Shown in pieces: positions 1-8,749 of a DNA stretch of 64,000 nt. Made by a program: the position numbers and the translations under genes. Positions within the stretch are counted from its first letter, which is position 1. The number at the start of each line of letters is the position of its first letter. The notes under the pieces are model-generated. The model worked only from the letters and a program-made list of their open reading frames with translations. It searched no databases and was not told where the DNA came from. This DNA is from Candidatus Gastranaerophilales bacterium (GTDB taxonomy: Bacteria > Cyanobacteriota > Vampirovibrionia > Gastranaerophilales > Gastranaerophilaceae). Location: contig CALUSI010000002.1 in NCBI GenBank assembly GCA_944323395.1, positions 1-64,000 on the forward strand. The letters are read 5' to 3'.

Positions 1-120
1 CTCCTCGAATTATCTGAAGATAGAACTTTTTGCATAGATATATTTGAAGCAATGACACAAACATCATGCGACTTGTTACATAATATAGATGACTTTATGC
101 AAAATTATAGACACACATAA
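1..120 (+). CDS. Partial hypothetical protein, C-terminal end only
   Basis: The frame is open from the first base to a TAA at 118-120, giving the last 39 residues of a protein whose start lies before the window. The residues are mixed charged and hydrophobic (ending MQNYRHT) with no motif I recognise. It converges on the next gene, whose stop lies 20 nt further on. That it is coding is inferred only from the open frame and from how neatly it abuts the neighbour. Confidence 0.45.
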   Translation, partial: LLELSEDRTFCIDIFEAMTQTSCDLLHNIDDFMQNYRHT

Positions 121-139
121 AAGACAAATTTTATCATGT

Positions 140-1174
140 TTATTTAGACAGGTCATCAAGTTTGCGTTCAAGAACATTAATTACCATTTTATAAGCAACG
201 GGAGTTATGTCATTAATTGTTTTGTCATTTAAATTATATTGTCTTTTTACAATATCAGACATTAAACTGTATGCCTCAAGTTCATTTTTAAAATGAACAA
301 TATAATTTTTTAACAATGCTTTTGTAATCGTTTGAGAATCTAAACCATTTGTAGCTACTCTTATTACAAAAACTTCAATAGATTTTTTTATTTGAGTATC
401 AATATAATCGTCAAATGGTACAAGACCTGTTATGTACGTTTTGATATCATTTTCAGTAAAAAGTATTGTTTTATTTAAAATAGGAAATCCGTTGTTATTT
501 ACTGAACTAAAAAGCTCATTATATTCTTGCTCTGTAATTCCGTGTTTTTTGTAATTATTCATAATGCCTTGAAGCGGTTTATTTATTAGGAGAGGTTCAA
601 TCATGCTCATAAAAAAATAACTGAAGTCATTATATTTTTTCATTTCATCACGGTTTGCAACGACTTCACCAAGACCGAATTTGTCTTCATTTTGTGCATA
701 TTGAAGAACATGTAATAATTCATGGCAAACAGTTGAACAATATGCAACAAATGCATCTTTATCGGATGTATTAGGAATTTCCCCCAAATATAATGTTCCG
801 CCACTAAGCTTGCAATTTGATGAATATTCTGGAACAAATTTGCCTGTTATTTTTCCTTGAGCACCTTGGGTAATTTTTGATATATCATCAATTTTTAAAT
901 TGTTTATAGAATTTGCTTTTAAGAAGTTTTGAACTTCGTATTTCAAAGTTTCTTTATTTAAGTTTGTATTTGAAAGAAGTTTATTGGAAAATTCAAGAAT
1001 TTTTTGAGAATTAGACTTTTTTGTCTTAATGGATTCTATAAAATCAGCCATGGATACTTGGCTGAAAGAAACAGTATCTTTACTTAAGCCAAATTGTTTC
1101 GGCACACTTTCTTGCCTTGTATTGTGAGTATATAATGAATTTTGTAATTTTAAAAAGTTTAGTTTACTAAGCAT
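140..1174 (-). CDS. Putative zinc-metallopeptidase-like protein (HELLH motif) with lineage N-terminal tag
   Basis: A 344-residue protein when started at the ATG at 1174; longer in-frame starts exist at 1192 (ATG) and 1210 (TTG), but none has a clear ribosome site. The 1174 start gives an N terminus like that of the RelA/SpoT-like gene at 44754: a short basic and hydrophobic stretch followed by SKDTVSFSQ. A single HELLH motif (about residues 151-155), followed by VLQYAQ, matches the HExxH zinc-binding helix of gluzincin and metzincin-like peptidases. A distal third ligand cannot be assigned, so peptidase activity is a guess. The rest is helical and family-less to my eye. It converges with the partial gene at the window start. 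Confidence 0.6.
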   Translation of the reverse strand: MLSKLNFLKLQNSLYTHNTRQESVPKQFGLSKDTVSFSQVSMADFIESIKTKKSNSQKILEFSNKLLSNTNLNKETLKYEVQNFLKANSINNLKIDDISKITQGAQGKITGKFVPEYSSNCKLSGGTLYLGEIPNTSDKDAFVAYCSTVCHELLHVLQYAQNEDKFGLGEVVANRDEMKKYNDFSYFFMSMIEPLLINKPLQGIMNNYKKHGITEQEYNELFSSVNNNGFPILNKTILFTENDIKTYITGLVPFDDYIDTQIKKSIEVFVIRVATNGLDSQTITKALLKNYIVHFKNELEAYSLMSDIVKRQYNLNDKTINDITPVAYKMVINVLERKLDDLSK

Positions 1175-1277
1175 AAAAAACCCAGAATGCATTATATAGA
1201 TATAAAGCAAACGAAATACAAAAATTTATTTCTTAACTATCAAAATCAGTTAAAATGCACTTGAATTATGACAAATT

Positions 1278-2384
1278 TTAATCAACTAATGACAAACATT
1301 TCTCTTTAATATCAAGAGCAACTTTCCGAGCCTGTTTTTCTTTTATTCCGATATTTTTTGCGACTGCTAAAATATCTTCTATATTCGGATTTTTACCCTC
1401 GCCGTTTATTGTTGTTGCATGTTCACCGTTGAATGATGAGCTATAAGTCAAATCATACGCAGGGGACAGGTGCCATTCTTTTTTATTCTCATCATATAAA
1501 AATGAGAAATTCTTTGAATGGTCATCTCTGTTGTGTGCAAAAACATTAAAGCACATCAACCTGTACAACTGCTCAACATCCTGATAATTTTTCGTTAATT
1601 CGAGAGTCAATTTCATCAAAATATTGTAATCAAGATTTGGCAGACGATGACTTGTTTCTAATAATCCGCTAACGGAAGCCATATGAACTTTTCTACCGTT
1701 TACCCTGTCAAAACGTTTTATACCGAAGTATCCTGAACAAATTTTAGAATCGAAAAGTTTTGTTTCACTCATTTTTATCCCACAATCTTTTGCAACAAGT
1801 GAATATTTGTATTCCTGCTCTCCAATATATTTAGGATCCTGTGAGGATGGGAATTTTATTATCCAATCTTCACTGTTTATTTTTGTCAAAATCTTTGGTC
1901 TTGCTCCGCCTGACGAACCGCCAAGTTTAAAAAGTTCATCCAAGTTATCAGAGCTTTGTGACTCTAATATTTTTGAACATTCTTGCGCAAGCTTGTCATA
2001 ATCAGATTCTTCTTGTGGAGTTTCAAATCTGTGTTCAGGCTTATATGTCAAAGCTCCTATACCGCTTTCTTGTACAACTGCAAGCCGATTTAAATTATCA
2101 ATTTCACTTGGGTTAATTTTATTTTTTAGCAATAGGCGGTCAACTAACAATCGCCCCCAACCGTCAGGTAAGCTGTCATTAAACACACCAAATAATCCGT
2201 CAAACGGTTCATATTTTGGTAAAAAGACCTTCTTTTGAATTGGTAAACTGAAAGGTGAAATACTAAACCCTGTGGCAAGCCAATCATTATCATATTCAAA
2301 TGCAACAAACCTATCAGGAGTTTTAGCCAAAGTTCCGACTAATTTATCATTATAAAAAACTTTCAGATATTTATAATTATCCAT
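1278..2384 (-). CDS. hipA: HipA-family serine/threonine kinase toxin
   Basis: Toxin of a type II toxin-antitoxin pair. HipA kinases phosphorylate tRNA synthetases (GltX in E. coli), raise (p)ppGpp and induce persistence. The N-terminal HipA subdomain spans about residues 1-110 (FDGLFGVFNDSLPDGWGRLL). The kinase core has the glycine-rich ejectable loop GGSSGGARPK (155-164), the substrate-side IKRFDR, the catalytic HNRDDHSKN (284-292) and the metal-binding LSPAYDLT (306-313). All key residues look intact, so the kinase is probably active. At 368 residues it is shorter than E. coli HipA (440). Its start overlaps the 3' end of the antitoxin gene by 8 nt, the normal antitoxin-first order. Confidence 0.93.
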   Translation of the reverse strand: MDNYKYLKVFYNDKLVGTLAKTPDRFVAFEYDNDWLATGFSISPFSLPIQKKVFLPKYEPFDGLFGVFNDSLPDGWGRLLVDRLLLKNKINPSEIDNLNRLAVVQESGIGALTYKPEHRFETPQEESDYDKLAQECSKILESQSSDNLDELFKLGGSSGGARPKILTKINSEDWIIKFPSSQDPKYIGEQEYKYSLVAKDCGIKMSETKLFDSKICSGYFGIKRFDRVNGRKVHMASVSGLLETSHRLPNLDYNILMKLTLELTKNYQDVEQLYRLMCFNVFAHNRDDHSKNFSFLYDENKKEWHLSPAYDLTYSSSFNGEHATTINGEGKNPNIEDILAVAKNIGIKEKQARKVALDIKEKCLSLVD

Positions 2385-2655
2385 TAATTACCTCATCAAT
2401 CGAAGCATAAGTTTTTTGTGTAAATAAATTTTCAAAGTCATTATCTAAATCAAGAGCGATAGCAATTTTAATAAAAGATTGCAAAGAAATCTCGTATTTT
2501 GTTTCAAATCTTTTAATGCTGCCAAGACTAACTCCGGATTTTTGCGCTAAAACTTCCTGCGAAATTTTTAACTTTTTTCTGTGCTCTTTAATTTTATCTG
2601 CAAAACTTTTAGCAATTTCATTGGGAGTTTTTTGATTTAAAAATAAGTTGTTCAT
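2377..2655 (-). CDS. hipB: HipB-like XRE-family antitoxin
   Basis: A 92-residue Cro/CI-type helix-turn-helix protein. The HTH lies at about residues 25-75 (KLKISQEVLAQKSGVSLGSIKRFE), the fold that HipB uses both to bind its operators and to neutralise HipA. It is first in the operon and overlaps hipA by 8 nt. There is no Shine-Dalgarno sequence in front of the ATG. Instead an AT-rich operator-like repeat overlaps the start codon, which suggests autorepression and perhaps leaderless or weakly initiated translation. The C-terminal tail ends in ASIDEVING. Confidence 0.88.
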   Translation of the reverse strand: MNNLFLNQKTPNEIAKSFADKIKEHRKKLKISQEVLAQKSGVSLGSIKRFETKYEISLQSFIKIAIALDLDNDFENLFTQKTYASIDEVING

Positions 2656-2712
2656 AGATAATATATTAACCTATTTTGCCCAAAAAGTCAATATATAGAT
2701 AATATATTATCT
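2654..2712. promoter_or_regulatory. Candidate HipB operator pair
   Basis: The 15-mer ATAGATAATATATTA occurs twice, at 2654-2668 (overlapping the hipB start codon) and at 2695-2709, exactly 41 bp apart. The upstream copy extends into a perfect 16-bp palindrome, AGATAATATATTATCT, at 2697-2712. The downstream copy is an imperfect palindrome. Repeated palindromes over the promoter and start of a hipBA operon are the expected layout for cooperative HipB autorepression. Binding itself is inferred. Confidence 0.65.
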
Positions 2713-2865
2713 GATTTCCTGAATGGAATCAAAGTTTTATTATGATGTATTTTTATCAACTTTTGAGAAAAATTTTGAAAGAAAAATTTCGTATGTCTTC
2801 CCTATGTCCGTATCTGGCATAGTGGTAGTTTATATTGATAATGTAAAAATATATGAGGTGCTAAA

Positions 2866-3951
2866 ATGAAATTATTTGATGATTTTGAAGCGATAAAATT
2901 TCCCGAAGAGAATTTGATTTTTATAACAAGTCATGAATACCTATACTATATCTATAATCCAAAATATGATAGTTGGAAGAAACATAAAAATGCCGGAAAT
3001 GATCATATAACTGTCGCTAATTATCCAGATGTTACGAAAAAAGAACTTGAAAAAGCACTGGGTGGTAAATTTCCACAAAAAGAAACTGATTTTATGAAGT
3101 GTTGTCATCCATCACAGCTAAATATCATGAATTTGTATAATCTGTTAAAAGAAGATTACCCAAATTATATTTCATATGAAGAAATTGATGATTATGTTTA
3201 TAGTTTTTTGTCAGAGTCAAATATTCCCTATAAATCATATTTAAAATTAAAAGAATTGTTTGATAACTCACTTGCACTGAAACAAGATAATGAGCAAGTT
3301 CTTATGCAAATTAATGAACTTGCTATTGCAATCATTGGAAGAGACATCTTTAAAAAGGAAATTGGTATAATTGATGGTCATAATAGTTCTTCTTATTTTT
3401 GGATTCAGCCGGTGAGAATTATTGACTTCTCGGATACCAATGGAATAGATAATGTTGCAGAAATGGAAACTTCTGAAATTTCAATTGAAGAAGATGACGT
3501 TGACCAATTTCTTACCCCGTTCCTTTATAAATACTTTGATGACGAGCTTGAAGCCAATAAAAAGAGAGTTGATAATTGTAGTGATGATGAACAAACATCA
3601 TATGTTAGTGGATTTGAGTGGTATTTAACACATAACTTTTATACATTTAGTTCTATTGAAAGTATGTTAAAGGACATTCGAGATACAATAGATGCATTGT
3701 CTTCTGGGAGAGAAAATGAATATACTGCAAAATTAAGAGAGAAAAGAGGTCGAGCTACTCATAAATTATGTTATGTAAAAGGTTGGACTGAAGAACAGAT
3801 TAAAGAATACAATGACAACAGCCCTACAGAAGATGATACCGAGGCAGAACTAATTATTGATTTTTATCAGCGTTTTATTTATAGAGTGGAATCTATGATA
3901 AAAGTAGGCAAAGAAAAGGGATATAACCTAATTTCCTTTATGGGACCATAA
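2866..3951 (+). CDS. Hypothetical protein, 361 aa, acidic
   Basis: A good ribosome site (GAGGTG, 6 nt before the ATG) supports this start. The protein is rich in Asp, Glu, Tyr and Asn, with no signal peptide or membrane segment. The middle has an acidic stretch (SIEEDDVDQF) and the C-terminal half is helical. I do not recognise a family. The next gene (DUF4186) starts 13 nt downstream on the same strand, so the two are probably cotranscribed. They lie between hipBA and a Hachiman system, so a role in defence or stress is possible from location only. Confidence 0.7.
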   Translation: MKLFDDFEAIKFPEENLIFITSHEYLYYIYNPKYDSWKKHKNAGNDHITVANYPDVTKKELEKALGGKFPQKETDFMKCCHPSQLNIMNLYNLLKEDYPNYISYEEIDDYVYSFLSESNIPYKSYLKLKELFDNSLALKQDNEQVLMQINELAIAIIGRDIFKKEIGIIDGHNSSSYFWIQPVRIIDFSDTNGIDNVAEMETSEISIEEDDVDQFLTPFLYKYFDDELEANKKRVDNCSDDEQTSYVSGFEWYLTHNFYTFSSIESMLKDIRDTIDALSSGRENEYTAKLREKRGRATHKLCYVKGWTEEQIKEYNDNSPTEDDTEAELIIDFYQRFIYRVESMIKVGKEKGYNLISFMGP

Positions 3952-3964
3952 GAGATGTTATACT

Positions 3965-4309
3965 ATGGACATTTTAGATAGATTAGCAAAATCAAAATTC
4001 AGGAGCAGATTTAAGCTTCGGGGAAAAGAACTTGAATATATCAAGGACAAAGGTCTTGATACAATTTATTCTCATGCCTGTGATTTTATTCGAGATAGAG
4101 TTGCTCCGGCAGAACCTATAAATGATGGAAAACAAACTCCAATGCGCGGACATCCTGTTTTTATTGCCCAACACGCAACCGCCACCTGCTGCCGCGGCTG
4201 CATTGAAAAATGGCACAAATTCCCCCAACACAGAGAATTAACCAAATCCGAACAAGAATATCTTGTTTCCGTCATTATGGAATGGATAAACCGCCAAATA
4301 AAACTATAG
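3965..4309 (+). CDS. DUF4186 family protein
   Basis: A 114-residue protein that strongly resembles the DUF4186 family, found as a single small domain in many bacteria and phages. Conserved blocks are LAKSKFRSRFKLRGKELEY near the N terminus, GLDTIYSHACDFIRDR, NDGKQTPMRGHPVFIAQHA, and ATCCRGCIEKWH with three clustered cysteines that may bind metal. The function of the family is unknown to me. Base use changes sharply inside the gene: from about 4138 the codons become C-ending and GC-rich, unlike the first half and the neighbours. It follows the 361-residue unknown gene by 13 nt. Confidence 0.85.
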   Translation: MDILDRLAKSKFRSRFKLRGKELEYIKDKGLDTIYSHACDFIRDRVAPAEPINDGKQTPMRGHPVFIAQHATATCCRGCIEKWHKFPQHRELTKSEQEYLVSVIMEWINRQIKL

Positions 4310-4406
4310 ATGATAACTAGGTTAGTTTACCCTATGCTAATACAATCATTATTTCTGAAAAAGTTTACATATATTTGTGCTAGACTTAGTTTTAGAGGTT
4401 TATATA

Positions 4407-5348
4407 ATGACTGATATAATAAAAAAAGATTTTGATTGTTTTAATGTATATTCCACAGAAGGTAATTATTCATTTTTTCATATTGAGATTGAAGATACTG
4501 AAGACTTTTATAAGAAACTTTTTTATTATTTCTTTGATGAAAATAGATTATTACAATATGCTGAAAATAATTTCCATTTAAAATTTGAAAAATCTGATAA
4601 AAACTATGCAACATTATATAAGAATCTAAGATATTTTATAGATGAAAAATTTTTATTAGAAAATTTTGATTATGAAGTTTTTGATGAAACAATTGAAAAA
4701 ATATTAAAAGAAGAATATACAATAGAAAATAAAGTAGGCAAAAATTTTATTAGAATTGATAAATTCGGAAAAGTTGGGGAGTATATTTTCTCTACCATTT
4801 TAGCAAATTATTTCAAATTTGACTGCATAATTCCTAAAATTAAGTTGACTACAAATTATAATATGAGTGTTTTTGGCATAGATACGCTTTTTTATAGTTC
4901 AGAAAATAATATCTTATTATTTGGAGAATCCAAAGTATCAAAAAGCATACAAAATGGAATAGAACTTATAAAAACATCTTTAAAAGATTATGAATCTCAA
5001 ATAAACAATGAATTTTTATTAACACTTAGTAATCGAACTCTTAATTGTAATCCTAAATTTTTAGAAAAATTTAAACAACATATTGATACTTGTATAAATT
5101 TTGATGAGTTTAAAAATTGTGCAAATCTTGAAGCCATTGGCATTCCAATTTTTATAGCACATAGTAGCGAAAGTAATGACCCAGAGTATTATCTAAACGA
5201 ATTAATAAAGATTCCAAAAACCAAATTTTGCAATTTGGATACTTACTATTATTCTATATCTTTACCAATTGTTAATAAAGACAAAATGATGGCAGTATTT
5301 ACTGCCGAGATGAAAATAAAAGAGGATTTATATAAAGATGCAAGATAG
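4407..5348 (+). CDS. hamA: HamA, Hachiman anti-phage system nuclease component (DUF1837)
   Basis: The ATG at 4407 is chosen because AGAGG sits 8 nt upstream; the longer frame from 4377 lacks a site. The 313-residue protein has the HamA/DUF1837 layout: a divergent N-terminal half, then GKVGEYIFSTILANYF (about 122-137), then a PD-(D/E)XK-like core with D159 (FGIDTLFY) and E174-S-K176 (LLFGESKVSK). In Hachiman, HamA is a nuclease restrained by the HamB helicase and released when HamB meets aberrant DNA, degrading nucleic acid to stop phage. The 11-nt overlap with hamB is typical of a tightly coupled pair. Divergence makes the catalytic assignment less certain than the system call. Confidence 0.85.
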   Translation: MTDIIKKDFDCFNVYSTEGNYSFFHIEIEDTEDFYKKLFYYFFDENRLLQYAENNFHLKFEKSDKNYATLYKNLRYFIDEKFLLENFDYEVFDETIEKILKEEYTIENKVGKNFIRIDKFGKVGEYIFSTILANYFKFDCIIPKIKLTTNYNMSVFGIDTLFYSSENNILLFGESKVSKSIQNGIELIKTSLKDYESQINNEFLLTLSNRTLNCNPKFLEKFKQHIDTCINFDEFKNCANLEAIGIPIFIAHSSESNDPEYYLNELIKIPKTKFCNLDTYYYSISLPIVNKDKMMAVFTAEMKIKEDLYKDAR

Positions 5349-7419
5349 CATATCGATACAGGAAAAAAGAGAAGAATATATTAGACAATTAGACAAGACT
5401 TCTGATAATGAAGTTGTTAAATCATTATCAGAAAATTTATTTGCCTTAGATTTAACTTTATATTCAAGTAATTATACATTTGATTCAATTTTATATAATG
5501 CATTTGCTGCTTCCAGTTTAGATAGTGACATTAGTTTGCACCCATCTCAAATGGAAATCCTTGAAATTATAAAAAATAATAGTGCTTCTATAATTAGTGC
5601 CCCAACTAGTTTTGGAAAAACATTCTGTATATTTGAGTACATATATCGAGAAAAACCAAATACAGTTGTTCTTATTGTTCCTACATTAGCATTAATAGAT
5701 GAATATAAAAGAAAGATTATAAAAACATATAAAGAGGAATTTAGTCAATATAAGATATATACAACCATTTCAAAAGAAAAAGATTATGATTTTAATAAGA
5801 AAAATATTTTTATTTTAACACATGACAAAATCGTACAAGACAATACTTATGAAATTTTTAAAAGTATAGATTTTTTAGCAATTGATGAAATTTATAAATT
5901 AGAAAAAAAAGAAAATGATGATAGAGTTTTAGTTTTGAATATGGCATATTATTATCTATCTCAAATATCTGAAAAATATGTCCTGCTTGCACCTTTTATT
6001 GATAATGTTGAAAATACTGATATTTTAGACAAGAAGCCATATTTTTATAAATCAGATTACTCTCCAGTTGTAAATAATGTTGAAGAAATTGGGATAATTA
6101 ATGATAAATATCGTTTTTCAGAAGCAAATAAAATAAATCAAGCATTGCCTCCTAATGAAAAAACCCTTATATATTTTGGAACAGTATACAACTTAAATAA
6201 ATACATAACTGACATAATTGTAAATGAACCAATTATAAACAATTTAGAACCAGAGATTGGAAGTTTCATAAATTGGGCAAAAGACGAAATACATGAAGAC
6301 TGGGTTCTTATTAAAGCTCTTGAACGAGGATATTTGGTCCATAATGGACAAATTCCATTAGGAATCAGGCTTTTTCAGCTTAATACATACGAGCATAACA
6401 AGAGCTATAATAGATTACTTTGTACTTCAACATTACTAGAAGGAGTAAATACTACAGCAGAAAATATCATCATCGTTGAACCTTCAAGAATGTATGATGA
6501 AAACTTTACAGCATTCGACTTTTTTAATTTAGTTGGTAGAACAGGAAGACTTTTTAAACATTTTATTGGAAATGCTTATTACATAAAGGGACCAGACGAT
6601 TGTAGCTATGAAAGAGATGATGCTAAGAAAACCATTGAATTTGAGATCACTACCGATAGTGAAGATATTTTCTTTCAAAAAAAAGAATATGATAAATGTA
6701 CTCAAATAATGGATTTTATTAAAAAATTAAACATTACAGTTGAAGATTATTCTGAATATATTGGCTCGAAATTAAGGTTTAATACGGTTCTAACTTTATT
6801 TTTATCATATTTAAAACACAGAGATTTTTTACTCACAGGTATCAAGGCTTATATTGATTCTTTGCAAACCGATAGTCCTATAAGTAGAACAAGTATAATA
6901 AAACCCCTATATTACATATGCGAGGACAAATACATAAGGTGGGATTATACCGCGTCTTTAGATGCTGCGTGTATAAATTCTTTAATTAACAGAACACGCC
7001 CAAAAATAAAAGAATGTATACATAAAGTTCAAAAAAATTTCACGACTGATATAAATAGCCTAATATCGAAATTAATCAAGTATAAAAACAGTTACATCGA
7101 ACATCAATTTTATAAAAAAGTTTCCATTATTTTATTCTTTATGATTAATGACAATATCTGTTCAGAATATACCGACTTGATAAAAAGTGAAGTCTTAGGA
7201 ATAATTGACATGCTGTACTATGCTAATTCTCCTGCTAAAAAATTATTATATGACATGGGAATCTATGAAAAGGATATAGATATTATTTCAAATATAATTG
7301 GTGAAGATTTTGATGATATAAATGATTTGAAAAATAAAATTCAAGAAAAAAGAGCTCTTATAATTCCTCGAATGTCGTATATTTCAAAATATGTTATTGA
7401 AAATCAATTACAAAATTAG
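5338..7419 (+). CDS. hamB: HamB, Hachiman superfamily 2 helicase
   Basis: A 693-residue SF2 helicase. Visible motifs: a Q-motif-like PSQMEIL, motif I SAPTSFGKT (87-95), motif Ia VPTLALIDEY, motif II AIDEIY (181-186, a DEIY variant of DExH), motif V STLLEGVN (364-371), and motif VI NLVGRTGR (397-404). The remaining 290 residues form a helical C-terminal region typical of HamB. It overlaps hamA by 11 nt; AGAGG lies about 12 nt upstream of the start. HamB unwinds or scans DNA and controls HamA. The intact motifs suggest a functional system. The codon style matches the AT-rich host, so the system is well ameliorated or long resident. Confidence 0.87.
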   Translation: MQDSISIQEKREEYIRQLDKTSDNEVVKSLSENLFALDLTLYSSNYTFDSILYNAFAASSLDSDISLHPSQMEILEIIKNNSASIISAPTSFGKTFCIFEYIYREKPNTVVLIVPTLALIDEYKRKIIKTYKEEFSQYKIYTTISKEKDYDFNKKNIFILTHDKIVQDNTYEIFKSIDFLAIDEIYKLEKKENDDRVLVLNMAYYYLSQISEKYVLLAPFIDNVENTDILDKKPYFYKSDYSPVVNNVEEIGIINDKYRFSEANKINQALPPNEKTLIYFGTVYNLNKYITDIIVNEPIINNLEPEIGSFINWAKDEIHEDWVLIKALERGYLVHNGQIPLGIRLFQLNTYEHNKSYNRLLCTSTLLEGVNTTAENIIIVEPSRMYDENFTAFDFFNLVGRTGRLFKHFIGNAYYIKGPDDCSYERDDAKKTIEFEITTDSEDIFFQKKEYDKCTQIMDFIKKLNITVEDYSEYIGSKLRFNTVLTLFLSYLKHRDFLLTGIKAYIDSLQTDSPISRTSIIKPLYYICEDKYIRWDYTASLDAACINSLINRTRPKIKECIHKVQKNFTTDINSLISKLIKYKNSYIEHQFYKKVSIILFFMINDNICSEYTDLIKSEVLGIIDMLYYANSPAKKLLYDMGIYEKDIDIISNIIGEDFDDINDLKNKIQEKRALIIPRMSYISKYVIENQLQN

Positions 7420-7468
7420 TTAATAAATTTAAATAAAAAGAACGTCGCATTAAAATTTTTGTATATTT

Positions 7469-7669
7469 TTATTTTTCAAAATCATCTTCAAATCCTCTTA
7501 TATTATCAAGTTCAATGTTATATCTCTTGCCGGTTTTATCAACACAAGTTGCAAAATCTACAGTTTTATCTGCATATTTGTTTTCCCATAAACAAATTAA
7601 CAATCCGATTTCTTGTGTTTTTAGGTTTAAAATCTTTGTTCCATATAATTTGTAATCTTTTTCAATCAT
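7469..7669 (-). CDS. Small hypothetical protein (tandem paralogue B)
   Basis: A 66-residue protein (MIEKDYKLYG...) with AAAGG before the start. It begins 3 nt after the stop of the upstream gene at 7673, so the two are translationally linked. It resembles that neighbour in layout: a start with MIE, a basic xYxL strand, a central beta-rich part, and a C-terminal DxxGxRYxxxxDxxxxxxD pattern (here TGKRYNIELDNI). A small SH3-like or single-domain beta fold is plausible. Function unknown. Confidence 0.6.
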   Translation of the reverse strand: MIEKDYKLYGTKILNLKTQEIGLLICLWENKYADKTVDFATCVDKTGKRYNIELDNIRGFEDDFEK

Positions 7670-7672
7670 AGT

Positions 7673-7885
7673 TTAACCTTTCGTTATTGTAACATCAGCG
7701 TAAATTTCGTCTGGCTTATCTGGGTCAATCAAAAAATCCTTATCAAATACATATCTTTCACCATCCGGTGCGACGCAGCCGACAATATTGTGTTCACCAA
7801 AACACAGAACCGTAAACTCTTCGCTATCTTTTTCAAACCAGCCTTTGAGCTTTTTCAATCTATATTTTTTACCGATTTCAATCAT
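7673..7885 (-). CDS. Small hypothetical protein (tandem paralogue A)
   Basis: A 70-residue protein with a strong ribosome site (GGAG, 7 nt before the ATG). It contains KKYRLKKLKGWF near the start and APDGERYVFDKDFL in the middle, aligning by eye with TGKRYNIELDNI of the next gene, so the two look like an old tandem duplication. It has no signal peptide or membrane helix. It lies just after the convergent hamB gene. Function unknown. Confidence 0.65.
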   Translation of the reverse strand: MIEIGKKYRLKKLKGWFEKDSEEFTVLCFGEHNIVGCVAPDGERYVFDKDFLIDPDKPDEIYADVTITKG

Positions 7886-8043
7886 AGTATGCTCCTTTCA
7901 AGCTACACCATTCATCGCTCTTTCAATAGGAAACATCAACTAAATATGTCTAAAACGTATCATGTCAACACAAAATTAGCATGAATGCCCGATTTTAGAT
8001 GTGTTATAATATATAAATGCAACAAAATATAAGGAATACAGGC

Positions 8044-8433
8044 ATGGCAAGTCCATTAGAAAAATTATATGATTGTATGGTTACTGGCACATTAGGTATA
8101 ATGTCAGCAACTACCGAACGGTCTTTAAATCAAATAGGATTAACTGATAATGAAAAAGAAATTTTAAAAAAGTACTCATGCAAGTTGTTTTGGTGTATGG
8201 TTTTGGAACAATATATTGAAAATAAAATATTATTTAAAGACAAAGAGAGGGTTTTTCTTAAAATGGCTTTGGCTGAAACAAAGGATACTGATCTAGTAAT
8301 TAAATTGAACAAATTTTTCAACAATTCTAATAAAGACGAAGCAAAAAAGTTGCTGGAAGATATATGCAATGGAATCCCTAAAAATGTATTGGAAGATTTA
8401 TTAAACAAACTTTTTAAGCATTTTAAATTTTGA
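8044..8433 (+). CDS. Hypothetical helical protein
   Basis: Started at the ATG at 8044 because AAGGA sits 8 nt upstream, giving 129 residues. An in-frame ATG at 8017 lies 6 nt after a perfect TATAAT (8005-8010), so 8017 is more likely near the transcription start than the translation start, though leaderless initiation there cannot be excluded. The product is a lysine-rich, helical, soluble protein with no motif I recognise (LTDNEKEILKKYSCKLF in the middle). Confidence 0.6.
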   Translation: MASPLEKLYDCMVTGTLGIMSATTERSLNQIGLTDNEKEILKKYSCKLFWCMVLEQYIENKILFKDKERVFLKMALAETKDTDLVIKLNKFFNNSNKDEAKKLLEDICNGIPKNVLEDLLNKLFKHFKF

Positions 8434-8462
8434 ACACGACTTGAACACCAATTAAACATCTT

Positions 8463-8696
8463 TTAAACGGCATTTAAATCTTCAACTTCTTTTTCGTGGT
8501 CAATGAAGAATGCATTTAAGACATCTGCATCATTTCGCAAGTGCTTAATTACAGGTGCAAGATTATAACACTCTTCAATCTCTGGCTGATTTGCGACGAA
8601 ATAATCTATAATAACGGCAGTATTATAAATATTCTCCGACCACTTGCTTAACTGCTTAAACTCCTTTGGAGTAATGTTTAATCCGACTTTTTCCAT
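8463..8696 (-). CDS. Small hypothetical protein
   Basis: A 77-residue acidic protein with a near-consensus ribosome site (AGGAGG, about 5 nt before the ATG), which argues that it is a real gene. It is helical, ending in an acidic stretch (DHEKEVEDLNAV). I do not recognise it. It converges on the gene at 8044-8433 and lies in the string of small genes between Hachiman and the methyltransferase block. Confidence 0.6.
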   Translation of the reverse strand: MEKVGLNITPKEFKQLSKWSENIYNTAVIIDYFVANQPEIEECYNLAPVIKHLRNDADVLNAFFIDHEKEVEDLNAV

Positions 8697-8749
8697 ACGA
8701 CCTCCTTTATCGTGTCGTATTCATCACTCAAAGTCAGAATAAAATCAAG

